A stretch of 64,000 nt of DNA from Cordylochernes scorpioides (lineage: Eukaryota > Arthropoda > Arachnida > Pseudoscorpiones > Chernetidae): assembly GCA_030710605.1 (NCBI GenBank), contig CP092865.1, forward strand, positions 33,377,749-33,441,748. Direction: 5' to 3'. Below are positions 21,085 through 31,440 of this stretch, in pieces; within the stretch, counting starts at the first letter, position 1, and each line of letters begins with the position of its first letter. The position numbers and the translations under genes were made by a program. The notes beneath the pieces are model-generated. The model saw only the letters and a list, made by a program, of their open reading frames with translations, had not been told where the DNA came from and ran no database searches.

Positions 21085-21500
21085 TCCTAACACTAAAACA
21101 AGGTTGTGAAAACTCTTCTCAACGATGAACCAACATTAAAACACGGTTGTGAAACTCTTTAAAATGATGTACCACACAAAGATAAGGTTATGACAACTCT
21201 TCAAAAATGTTATACTAACATTAAAACAGGTTGTGACAAATCTTTAAAATTGATATACTAACACTAAAATAAGGTTGTGAAAACTCCTTTCAACGATGAA
21301 CTAACATTAAAACAAGATTGTGAAACTCTTTACAATGACACACAAACACTAAAACAGGTTGTAAAAACTCTTTAAAAAATGATATACTAACACTAAAACA
21401 AAGTGTTGTTAAAAAAGAAAAGGAACTGAGTAACTCTTTAAAATTATATATCAACACTAAAACAAAATTGTAGCCAAAAATAAAGAGGAAACTGAAAACT
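21085..21500. repeat. Degenerate tandem repeat of about 60 bp
   Basis: Repeated CTAACACTAAAACAAGGTTG and GTGAAAACTCTTTAAAATGA blocks about every 60 bp, 6-7 imperfect units. Non-coding. Confidence 0.65.
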
Positions 21501-21762
21501 CTTTACAAGGGAGAATTCTGGATTCTCAAAAAGGAGATTATATATTTTTTATTTAAATATAACCTAACATTACAACTAATATGGACTTATACATATAGAT
21601 TAATGCATACAGTTACTGAACTTTATACTAATTAGCTTATACAAACTCCCAGTGCATATTTTGTACTATTTACAAATTTAAACAAGGCAAAATCCTCTGG
21701 AGTAACTTGGTAAAGAAAACATTCAAAGACAAAGAGGATGAGTATCTTTTTATGAACATGCG

Positions 21763-21800
21763 TTCGAGCTTTCGAGCATAATGTCGCCCTTCAACAGGAA
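21763..21800 (-). ncRNA. PLE hammerhead-like motif (3' pseudo-LTR of copy 1)
   Basis: Minus strand reads TTC-CTGTTGA-A-GGGC...GCTC-GAAA-GCTC-GAA. Stem I is TTC/GAA, stem II GGGC/GCTC, and GAAA is intact. AGCT-C supplies a self-complementary stem III and the cleavage-site C. The CUGANGA box has U where A6 is expected. Confidence 0.4.
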
Positions 21801-21979
21801 TAAAACTACACAGAGAATCAAGATACATCTAGCATATACACAAGAAAACTATTATTTTTAGAGAGATAAAATTTAAGTTTTATGTATGATATACAAAACA
21901 GGTAACAGGATAAATGTAATTATGCTAATATATGGTTTAATCTACTAGTAAAGAATCTATAGGTTGTTGTGTGAACAGC

Positions 21980-24337
21980 TCATGTAAATATTTCATTATA
22001 AAGTTCCGGAATCTCAATGTGCCTATTGATGCTATTATATTTCAGAGATAGCAGCGCCTCGACAACCAATCTTTTATATTTATGCTGAATGTTAGAAAAA
22101 TGCGAACGGGGTTCTATTGTATTAAAAGTATGTCCTGTGTTTGAAATGTGTTGGGCTATGAGGGATCTAGGGTCATTATTTCTGATATTACGGTTATGTT
22201 CATCAATTCTGTCTTTTATGTGTCTACCAGTTTCACCTATGTATAGGCTAGAGCAATTATTACATTTTAATGAGTAGACTGCATTATTGAAGTGTATGGG
22301 TTTTGGGGGGAAACTGTTTTTGGTGATAGGGTTTCTGAGTAATGTGCCTAAATTAGGAGTATTGGAGTAGAAGGTGCGGATACCAAAGTTTTTTAAATAA
22401 TTGGATATGTTGAGGCTCTGAGGGGAAAAAGGAATAGTGCAAATAGATTTATAACTATGATTAACTGCTGTTTGTAAAGGGTTATGAAAGTGTCTCAAAA
22501 TAAAGTTTTTTGGGTAGCCCAATGATAATAAATGTGTTAATATGGTATTTGTTTCCTGCTGTTTTGATATTTCTGTGGCACAATGAGTGAATATGCGTTT
22601 AGTTAATGTTTTGACTGTATTAATTTTATGGCTAAGTGGGCAGTACGAAGAAAAATGTATGTATGATGGAAAAAATGACGGTTTGTAATAAACGCTTGTG
22701 GTGTATCTATTATCTATTTTTGTGATAAGTATATCTAAGAAAGCTAAAGTATTATTGGTCTCTATTTCAACTGTAAAACGTATATCTTGGTATAGATTGT
22801 TTAATGTAGAGAAAATGTTATCAAGTGAACTGGTTTTGACTATTGCAAAGATGTCATCAATATATCTGTGCCATGATAAAATATCTATGTGGTATTGTTC
22901 AACTATATGCTTATCTATATGGCGCATTACTATTTCTGATAGTGGGAAAGATAGTGGGCTACCCATAGGTGTACCTTTTGTTTGTTTAAAATATGCCTGA
23001 TTAAAGTTAAATATACTGTTATCTAAACTGATTCTGATCAAGGATATTAATCTGGAAATGGTGTTATTGGGGTAATTGTGATCTGATAAGAACTGTGTAG
23101 TACAATCTATAATAAGTTGATGAGGTAGACTGGGGTATAAATTCACCACATCGAAGGATACCATGATGCTATTGGGTAGAACCGGTGACTGTTGGATGTG
23201 GCTCAAGAAATCCGGAGTAGAAGATATGGATGCCGTGGCTCCACCATCCCTGAGCATAGGAGAAAGTAACCTGGCCAGGAAGGAAGACAAAGGGGCTGCA
23301 GGGGATAAATGGTATGCTATTATAGGTCTGAGTGGAATATTGTCTTTGTGCAATTTTGGCAGGCCATATATGTATGCTTTCCCATAAATGTTCGACATAA
23401 AGGATTTGCATTCTTCTGTGGTGATGGATTTTTTCTTTACAAGAATATTAATTTCTTTTTTAAATTTAATGATGGCTAAATTCTCTTCCTGTAAGGAAAT
23501 AGGGGTGAAAATAAGGTGATCATTCAATATTGCACTTATTTTGGTTGTATAATCTTTGGTGTTCATGATGACTGTTCTTGAGCCTTTATCGGATTTTGTA
23601 ATGACAATGTCTTTATTTCTAGAGAGGGACTGGATTAACAATTTTTTGTTATTGTGGCTGTTATCCTGGATTGAGTTATTAAGAACTGTTGAGACATGTT
23701 TCCTGATCTTGTACTTCTCTTGGTGGTTTAGGCGGGTGATGGATGATTCTACGCCTGCGATAATTGAAATACGGTCAGTTTTAGATGGAAATCTGTATTT
23801 TAGACCTCGTGAAAGGATATTGAGCTGTTCTACCGAAGGTTGGATATTTGACAGATTAACTATTGTATCTTGTTGGTTTTTGGGGTGAAGTTGAAGATTG
23901 TACTTTTTTGACCAATAAGAAAGTTTCCTAAGATGTCTGGCTGTGATGATGCTATCCTGCTTTCTGATGTTCCCGGTAATTCTTGACAAAACTTCTGCCA
24001 TGGCCTGTTGGGGTAACTGCTGGGAAATGTGGAACAATAAACCTTTGATGGACTTGGTGAGTATTCGTATGTGAGAATAACAACCTTTGGTGCGGGCACG
24101 TAGTAGGCTAAAACAGGCTTCAGTTAAATCTTTGGGCGAATAATGATTTCCAACCGGATCTTTAATGCGTGACGAAGGTGGGATAAATCCCAATTGCTCA
24201 CAGGTTCTGTTGAATATAAGATGTTTTCTCCATCTTGCAAGCGCAAGAGATTTGTTACAAAGGTTATTCATGTAATAATTCGTATCAGGATTCATGCTGT
24301 AAAACGAGAAATATAACGATTTACAATATTTAAACAA
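21980..24337 (-). CDS. Penelope-like reverse transcriptase / GIY-YIG endonuclease, intact ORF
   Basis: Polyprotein of a Penelope-like retroelement: reverse transcriptase followed by a GIY-YIG nuclease. The uninterrupted 785-codon ORF is of usual length. The N-terminal third is Lys/Arg/Ser-rich. RT motifs in order are IYGLPKLHKDNIPLRPI, SFDVVNLYPSLP, QTKGTPMGSPLS and the catalytic HRYIDDIFAIV. A CCHC-free linker leads to the endonuclease module with SLKCNNCSSLYIGETGRHIK and the DRIDEH segment. A second in-frame ATG (MNPDTNYYMN, about 24295) directly follows a TTTTACAG, so a spliced leader or internal start is possible. Compared with copies 2 and 3 it has a PLSFPLSE instead of PLSSPLSE substitution in RT, beside the GTPMGSP motif. 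This is the only undamaged copy here. Confidence 0.9.
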   Translation of the reverse strand: MFKYCKSLYFSFYSMNPDTNYYMNNLCNKSLALARWRKHLIFNRTCEQLGFIPPSSRIKDPVGNHYSPKDLTEACFSLLRARTKGCYSHIRILTKSIKGLLFHISQQLPQQAMAEVLSRITGNIRKQDSIITARHLRKLSYWSKKYNLQLHPKNQQDTIVNLSNIQPSVEQLNILSRGLKYRFPSKTDRISIIAGVESSITRLNHQEKYKIRKHVSTVLNNSIQDNSHNNKKLLIQSLSRNKDIVITKSDKGSRTVIMNTKDYTTKISAILNDHLIFTPISLQEENLAIIKFKKEINILVKKKSITTEECKSFMSNIYGKAYIYGLPKLHKDNIPLRPIIAYHLSPAAPLSSFLARLLSPMLRDGGATASISSTPDFLSHIQQSPVLPNSIMVSFDVVNLYPSLPHQLIIDCTTQFLSDHNYPNNTISRLISLIRISLDNSIFNFNQAYFKQTKGTPMGSPLSFPLSEIVMRHIDKHIVEQYHIDILSWHRYIDDIFAIVKTSSLDNIFSTLNNLYQDIRFTVEIETNNTLAFLDILITKIDNRYTTSVYYKPSFFPSYIHFSSYCPLSHKINTVKTLTKRIFTHCATEISKQQETNTILTHLLSLGYPKNFILRHFHNPLQTAVNHSYKSICTIPFSPQSLNISNYLKNFGIRTFYSNTPNLGTLLRNPITKNSFPPKPIHFNNAVYSLKCNNCSSLYIGETGRHIKDRIDEHNRNIRNNDPRSLIAQHISNTGHTFNTIEPRSHFSNIQHKYKRLVVEALLSLKYNSINRHIEIPELYNEIFT

Positions 24338-24414
24338 GGTAAAATCCTCTGGAGTATCTTGGTAAAGAAAACATTCAAAGACAAAGAGGATGAGAATCTT
24401 TTTATGAACATGCG

Positions 24415-24452
24415 TTCGAGCTTTCGAGCATAATGTCGCCCTTCAACAGGAA
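24415..24452 (-). ncRNA. PLE hammerhead-like motif (5' pseudo-LTR of copy 1)
   Basis: The same motif as at 21763 in the repeat upstream of copy 1: stem I TTC/GAA, CTGTTGA box, GGGC/GCTC stem II, GAAA and a palindromic AGCT stem III. Two motif copies thus flank the intact PLE, the arrangement expected for pseudo-LTRs. Confidence 0.4.
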
Positions 24453-24680
24453 TAAAACTACACAGAGAATCAAGATACATCTATATATATACAGGTGATT
24501 AGCATATACAAGAAAACTATTATTTTTAGAGAGATAAAATTTAAGTTTTATGTATGATATACAAAACAGGTGATAGGAGAAATGTAATTATGCTAATATA
24601 TGGTTTAATCTACTAGTAAAGAATCTATAGGTTGTTGTGTGAACAGCTTATGTAAATATTTCATTATAAAGTTCCGGAAT

Positions 24681-26827
24681 AACTGAAGGCCGTTTTAGCC
24701 TACTACGTGCCCGCACCAAAGGTTGTTATTTTCACATACGAATACTCACCAAGTCCATCAAAGGTTTATTGTTCCACATTTCCCAGCAGTTACCCCAACA
24801 GGCCATGGCAGAAGTTTTCTCATGAATTACCGGGAACATCAGAAAGCAGGAGAGCATAATCACAGCCAGACATCTTAGGAAACTTTCTTATTGGTCAAAA
24901 AAGTACAATCTTCAACTTCACCCCAAAAACCAACAAGATACAATAGTTAATCTGTCAAATTTCCAACCTTCTGTAGAACAGCTCAATATCCTTTCACGAG
25001 GTCTTAAATACAGATTTCCATCTAAAACTGACCGTATTTCAATTATCGCAGGCGTAGAATCATCCATCACCCGCCTAAACCACCAAGAGAAGTACAAGAT
25101 CAGGAAACATGTCTCAACAGTTCTTAATAACTCAATCCAGGATAACAGCCACAATAACAAAAAATTGTTAATCCAGTCCCTCTCTAGAAATAAAGACATT
25201 GTCATTACAAAATCCGATAAAGGCTCAAGAACAGTCATCATGAACACCAAAGATTATATAACCAAAATGAATGCAATATTGAATGATCCCCTTATTTTCA
25301 CCCCTTTTTCCTTACAGGAAGAGAATTTAGCCATCATTAAATTTAAAAAAAGAAATTAATATTCTTGTAAAGTAAAAATCCATCACCACAGAAGAATGCA
25401 AATCCATTATGTCGAACATTTATGGGAAAGCATACATATATGGCCTGCCAAAATTGCACAAAGACAATATTCCACTCAGACCTATAATAGCATACCATTT
25501 ATCCCCTGCAGCCCCTTTGTCTTCCTTCCTGGCCAGGTTACTTTCTCCTATGCTCAGGGATGGTGGAGCCACGGCATCCATATCTTCTACTCCGGATTTC
25601 TTGAGCCACATCCAACAGTCACCGGTTCTACCCAATAGCATCATGGTATCCTTCGATGTGGTGAATTTATACCCCAGTCTACCTCATCAACTTATTATAG
25701 ATTGTACCACACAGTTCTTATCAGATCACAATTACCCCAATAACACCATTTCCAGATTAATATCCTTGATCAGAATCAGTTTAGATAACAGTATATTTAA
25801 CTTTAATCAGGCATATTTTAAACAAACAAAAGGTACACCTATGGGTAGCCCACTATCTTCCCCACTATCAGAAATAGTATTGCGCCATATAGATAAGCAT
25901 ATAGTTGAACAATACCACATAGATATTTTATCATGGCACAGATATATTGATGACATCTTTGCAATAGTCAAAACCAGTTCACTTGATAACATTTTCTCTA
26001 CATTAAACAATCTATACCAAGATATACGTTTTACAGTTGAAATAGAGACCAATAATACCTTAGGTTTCTTATATATACTTATCACAAAAATAGATAATAG
26101 ATACACCACAAGCGTTTATTACAAACCGTCATTTTTTCCATCATACATACATTTTTCTTCGTACTGCCCACTTAGCCATAAAATTAATACAGTCAAAACA
26201 TTAACTAAACGCATATTCACTCATTGTACCACAGAAATATCAAAACAGCAGGAAACAAATACCATATTAACACATTTATTATCATTGGGCTACCCAAAAA
26301 ACTTTATTTTGAGACACTTTCATAACCCTTTACAAACAGCAGTTAATCATAGTTATAAATCTTTTTGCACTATTCCTTTTTCCCCTCAGAGCCTCAACAT
26401 ATCCAATTATCTAAAAAACTTTGGTATCAGCACCTTCTACTCCAATACTCCTAATTTAGGCACATTACTCAGAAACCCTATAACCAAAAACAGTTTCCCC
26501 CCAAAACCCATACACTTCAATAATGCAGTCTACTCATTAAAATGTAATAATTGCTCTAGCCTATACATAGGTGAAACTGGTAGACACATAAAAGACAGAA
26601 TTGATGAACATATCCGTAATATCAGAAATAATGACCCTAGATCCCTCATAGCCCAACACATTTCAAACACAGGACATACTTTTAATACAATAGAACCCCG
26701 TTCGCATTTTTCTAACATTCAGCATAAATATAAAAGATTGGTTGTCGAGGCGCTGCTATCTCTGAAATATAATAGCATCAATAGGCACATTGAGATTCCG
26801 GAACTTTATAATGAAATATTTACATAA
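24681..26827 (+). pseudogene. Penelope-like element copy 2, 5'-truncated and frameshifted
   Basis: Starts abruptly within the N-terminal region (equivalent of the RARTKGCYSH segment). It has early stops, then a readable piece 25165-25359, an extra A in the AAAAAAA tract near 25350 (frameshift) and a stop in the GTAAAGTAAAAAT stretch. From 25409 to 26827 a long clean ORF of 472 codons covers RT (HRYIDDIFAIV) and the GIY-YIG end (LYIGETGRHIK). The catalytic halves are therefore preserved although the N-terminus is not. Confidence 0.85.
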
Positions 26828-27022
26828 GCTGTTCACACAACAACCTATAGATTCTTTACTAGTAGATTAAACCATATATTAGCATAATTACATTTCTCCT
26901 ATTACCTGTTTTGTATATCATACATAAAACTTAAATTTTATCTCTCTAAAAATAATAGTTTTCTTGTATATGCTAATCACCTGTATATATATAGATGTAT
27001 CTTGATTCTCTGTGTAGTTTTA

Positions 27023-27060
27023 TTCCTGTTGAAGGGCGACATTATGCTCGAAAGCTCGAA
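27023..27060 (+). ncRNA. PLE hammerhead-like motif (between copies 2 and 3)
   Basis: TTC 27023-27025, CTGTTGA 27026-27032, stem II GGGC (27034-27037) with GCTC (27046-27049), GAAA 27050-27053, AGCT-C 27053-27057, GAA 27058-27060. The layout is that of the minimal hammerheads described in PLEs, apart from U in place of A6. Confidence 0.4.
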
Positions 27061-27137
27061 CGCATGTTCATAAAAAGATACTCATCCTCTTTGTCTTTGA
27101 ATGTTTTCTTTACCAAGTTACTCCAGAGGATTTTACC

Positions 27138-29495
27138 TTGTTTAAATATTGTAAATCGTTATATTTCTCGTTTTACAGCATGAATCCTGATACGAATTAT
27201 TACATGAATAACCTTTGTAACAAATCTCTTGCGCTTGCAAGATGGAGAAAACATCTTATATTCAACAGAACCTGTCAGCAATTGGGATTTATCCCACCTT
27301 CGTTACGCATTAAAGATCCGGTTGGAAATCATTATTCGTCCAAAGTTATAACTGAAGCCCGTTTTAGCCTACTACGTGCCCGCACCAAAGGTTGTTATTC
27401 TCACATACGAATACTCACCAAGTCCATCAAAGGTTTATTGTTCCACATTTCCCAGCAGTTACCCCAACAGGCCATGGCAGAAGTTTTGTCAAGAATTACC
27501 GGGAACATCAGAAAGCAGGATAGCATCATCACAGCCAGACATCTTAGGAAACTTTCTTATTGGTCAAAAAAGTACAATCTTCAACTTCACCCCAAAAACC
27601 AACAAGATACAATAGTTAATCTGTCAAATTTCCAACCTTCTGTAGAACAGCTCAATATCCTTTCACGAGGTCTTAAATACAGATTTCCATCTAAAACTGA
27701 CCGTATTTCAATTATCGCAGGCGTAGAATCATCCATCACCCGCCTAAACCACCAAGAGAAGTACAAGATCAGGAAACATGTCTCAACAGTTCTTAATAAC
27801 TCAATCCAGGATAACAGCCACAATAACAAAAAATTGTTAATCCAGTCCCTCTCTAGAAATAAAGACATTGTCATTACAAAATCCGATAAAGGCTCAAGAA
27901 CAGTCATCATGAACACCAAAGATTATACAACCAAAATGAATGCAATATTGAATGATCCCCTTATTTTCACCCCTATTTCCTTACAGGAAGAGAATTTAGC
28001 CATCATTAAATTTAAAAAAGAAATTAATATTCTTTAAAAGAAAAAATCCATCACCACAGAAGAATGCAAATCCTTTATGTCGAACATTTATGGGAAAGCA
28101 TACATATATGGCCTGCCAAAATTGCACAAAGATAATATTCCACTCAGACCTATAATAGCATACCATTTATCCCCTGCAGCCCCTTTGTCTTCCTTCCTGG
28201 CCAGGTTACTTTCTCCTATGCTCAGGGATGGTGGAGCCACGGCATCCATATCTTCTACTCCGGATTTCTTGAGCCACATCCAACAGTCACCGGTTCTACC
28301 CAATAGCATCATGGTATCCTTCGATGTGGTGAATTTATACCCCAGTCTACCTCATCAACTTATTATAGATTGTACCACACAGTTCTTATCAGATCACAAT
28401 TACCCCAATAACACCATTTCCAGATTAATATCCTTGATCAGAATCAGTTTAGATAACAGTATATTTAACTTTAATCAGGCATATTTTAAACAAACAAAAG
28501 GTACACCTATGGGTAGCCCACTATCTTCCCCACTATCAGAAATAGTAATGCGCCATATAGATAAGCATATAGTTGAACAATACCACATAGATATTTTATC
28601 ATGGCACAGATATATTGATGACATCTTTGCAATAGTCACAACCAGTTCACTTGATAACATTTTCTCTACATTAAACAATCTATACCAAGATATACGTTTT
28701 ACAGTTGAAATAGAGACCAATAATACTTTAGCTTTCTTAGATATACTTATCACAAAAACAGATAATAGATACACCACAAGTGTTTATTACAAACCGTCAT
28801 TTTTTCCATTATACATACATTTTTCTTCGTACTGCCCACTTAGCCATAAAATTAATACAGTCAAAACATTAACTAAACGCATATTCACTCATTGTACCAC
28901 AGAAATATCAAAACAGCAGGAAACAAATACCATATTAACACATTTATTATCATTGGGCTACCCAAAAAACTTTATTTTGAGACACTTTCATAACCCTTTA
29001 CAAACAGCAGTTAATCATAGTTATAAATCTATTTGCACTATTCCTTTTTCCCCTCAGAGCCTCAACATATCCAATTATCTAAAAAACTTTGGTATCAGCA
29101 CCTTCTACTCCAATACTCCTAATTTAGGCACATTACTCAGAAACCCTATAACCAAAAACAGTTTCCCCCCAAAACCCATACACTTCAATAATGCAGTCTA
29201 CTCATTAAAATGTAATAATTGCTCTAGCCTATACATAGGTGAAACTGGTAGACACATAAAAGACAGAATTGATGAACATATCCGTAATATCAGAAATAAT
29301 GACCCTAGATCCCTCATAGCCCAACACATTTCAAACACAGGACATACTTTTAATACAATAGAACCCCGTTCGCATTTTTCTAACATTCAGCATAAATATA
29401 AAAGATTGGTTGTCGAGGCGCTGCTATCTCTGAAATATAATAGCATCAATAGGCACATTGTGATTCCGGAACTTTATAATGAAATATTTACATAA
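27138..29495 (+). pseudogene. Penelope-like element copy 3, single in-frame stop
   Basis: Same ORF as copy 1, full length, in one frame throughout. A single TAA at 28035-28037 (copy 1 has GTA at this position) separates the N-terminal 299 codons from the RT/endonuclease part (28077-29495). RT motifs GTPMGSPLSSPL and HRYIDDIFAIV and the GIY-YIG module LYIGETGRHIK are intact. It is preceded by a complete pseudo-LTR and followed by a partial one ending at about 29782. Confidence 0.88.
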
Positions 29496-29690
29496 GCTGT
29501 TCACACAACAACCTATAGATTCTTTACTAGTAGATTAAACCATATATTAGCATAATTACATTTCTCCTATTACCTGTTTTGTATATCATACATAAAACTT
29601 AAATTTTATCCCTCTAAAAATAATAATTTTCTTGTATATGCTAATCACCTGTATATATATAGATGTATCTTGATTCTCTGTGTAGTTTTA

Positions 29691-29728
29691 TTCCTGTTGA
29701 AGGGCGACATTATGCTCGAAAGTTCGAA
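29691..29728 (+). ncRNA. PLE hammerhead-like motif (3' of copy 3), decayed
   Basis: As in the other PLE repeats, but stem III/cleavage region reads AGTTC instead of AGCTC, which breaks the self-complementary AGCT. Confidence 0.35.
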
Positions 29729-29782
29729 CGCATGTTCATAAAAAGATACTCATCCTCTTTGTCTTTGAATGTTTTCTTTACT

Positions 29783-30933
29783 ATTTCCAAATATTGGCCT
29801 CTAGGCTAGAACCAATTATCCATTAACACTACATGGTGAAGGGTCAAAAATTATTCTATCGAGGCAATAGTGCAGTCAACAACTACTCTTTGAACATTGA
29901 GTGCACCTTCTCCTATCATCTTCCCACCATCTTTCTGTCAACTTTTATCTTCTATTTACAAACTCTTTATCAACTTTCCTCAATTCTTTCTCTTTCAACA
30001 TCTTTCCGCATCTTTCAACACTTTCTCTCTGTCGATTTTTGACATCCTTTGACACCTTTCTAATATTTCTTTCTTCCAACACCATTCGACTCCTTTTCGT
30101 TCCATCACTTTCAACTGCTTTAATATCTCTCAACATTTCTTTCTGTCGATCCTCGATTTTCTTCGACACCTTTTTAGCATATCTCTTTTACACTCTACAA
30201 CACCTTTCACTGTCGATTTCCATCTCTTTCCTTCCTTTCATCTCTATTACATCACCTTTCAACACTTTTTCATCACCTTTCTCGCATCTCTCTTCCATAG
30301 CTTTCAACACATTTCAACCCCTTTTCATCCTATTCCTTAAAGCCATTCAACTCTCTTTCATCGCCTTTAACACATTTCAAAGCCTTTTCATCTTTTCAAC
30401 ATCTTTCGACATGTTTCCACACCTTTCTCGCATCTCTATTTATCGCTTTCAACACTCTTCAACATCTTTCAACATCTTTCTGTCTCTTTCTCATCACCTT
30501 TCAACGCTTTCAACACTTTTCAACACTCTTTCATCACCTTCTCGCATCTCCTTTCTATCGCTTTCAACACATTTCAACGCTTTTTCATCCCTCTGGAGTC
30601 TCCTCGAAGCCCGTCATCGGGAGTAAATCCCGATATTACTCTAGTCTACTTTGATATCTCGGGAGTCCTTTCTGGGAATCTGCTCCTCCCCTGTCATTTC
30701 TTATCAAAGCTGACGACCTACCCTCCTATTTGCAAGCATGAAATTTCCTCCTATTCTGTCTCTCCTTTGGCCTCCCCTTTCAAGAGATAAGCTTATCTCG
30801 GCGGTCTTAGAGATCCTGTCTAGACCGGTCAGTAAACTTTACTGTAGTTATTGGGAATTTGACAAGTCACTCTTCTTTAATATTGTCTCCCTCCATGCGA
30901 GATAGGGCAACCTTATCATGGAAAAGCAGATAT
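29783..30933. repeat. CT-rich low-complexity tract within the giant element
   Basis: From about 29930 to 30610 the plus strand is made of imperfect short repeats such as TTTCAACACTTTTCATCACC and TCTTTCAACATC. The long open frame across it (about 29901-30626) is a by-product of the composition. The remainder has no recognised feature. Confidence 0.6.
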
Positions 30934-31033
30934 ATATATATAAAATAAAAGGATTTAAAAGCGCGAATGTTTCTTTTATAATAATACAAACTTCTACTGT
31001 CCTTACTGCGATGAAAACATATATTGGGAGGGC

Positions 31034-31092
31034 TTGGCTCATCAGTGGTGAACCCTCCCAGCGGTTTCGCCAATTTCATCCACCAGACCGCT
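31034..31092 (-). ncRNA. Permuted hammerhead core, left arm of fold-back copy 2
   Basis: Minus-strand equivalent of the motif at 31281-31339. All helices and core residues are identical; the only nearby difference is in the linker (GATGAAATTGG versus GATTAAATTGG). Confidence 0.5.
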
Positions 31093-31280
31093 TCTCAGAG
31101 CTCTAATACTGTATTGGATCATTCTGCTCTTATATGCTACACTGAAGGATGGAATCTTAGAAATGGTTTTTAAGTAAACTATGGACATAAGCTTATAGGA
31201 CAGTAGAATTACTTTTAAATACATCCTTCAGTGTAGCATATAAAAGCAGAATGATCCAATACAGTATTAGAGCTCTGAGA

Positions 31281-31339
31281 AGCGGTCTGGTGGATTAAAT
31301 TGGCGAAACCGCTGGGAGGGTTCACCACTGATGAGCCAA
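31281..31339 (+). ncRNA. Permuted hammerhead core, right arm of fold-back copy 2
   Basis: Order on the strand: AGCGGT (stem III 3'), C (cleavage position, GUC triplet), TGGTGG (stem I 5'), linker, TTGGC (stem II 3'), GAAA, CCGCT (stem III 5'), GGGAGGG linker, TCACCA (stem I 3'), CTGATGA, GCCAA (stem II 5'). Every conserved hammerhead position is present. Stem III has 6 bp, stem I 5 bp plus a wobble, and stem II 5 bp with the usual G10.1-C11.1. The three strands are connected A-B-C instead of A-C-B, so no circular permutation gives a standard fold; it would have to be pseudoknotted or assembled in trans. Confidence 0.5.
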
Positions 31340-31440
31340 GCCCTCCCAATATATTTTTTTCATCGCAGTAAGGACAGTAAAAGTTTGTATTATTATAAAA
31401 GAAACATTCGCGCTTTTAAATCCTTTTATTTTATATGTAT

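Larger units (their letters stand above)
21665..29782. mobile_element. Penelope-like element cluster (three copies, one inverted)
   Basis: One PLE copy lies on the minus strand (coding 21980-24337); two lie on the plus strand (24681-26827 and 26995-29495). The junction at about 24681 is head to head: 34 bp of a further ORF 3' end join the truncated 5' end of copy 2. Shared pseudo-LTR sequence of about 300 bp lies outside and between the copies. Mixed tandem and inverted arrangement with 5' truncation is typical of PLEs. The cluster is nested in the giant LTR element. Confidence 0.85.
30934..31440. mobile_element. Fold-back element copy 2
   Basis: About 0.5 kb of inverted arms. Left: TAAAATAAAAGGATTTAAAA, then GGGAGGGCTTGGCTCATCAG. 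Right: the reverse complement, ending CGCGCTTTTAAATCC. The arms meet around AACTATGGACATAAGC. No ORF. Same family as copies 1 and 3. Nested in the giant LTR element. Confidence 0.85.

Noticed and set aside
23163..23387. Antisense ORFs inside the PLE copies
   Set aside because: Mirror frames of the RT coding sequence, repeated in each copy.
29901..30626. 241-codon open frame
   Set aside because: It covers CT-rich short repeats; the protein would be a Ser/Phe/Leu repeat with no domain. Composition explains the open frame.
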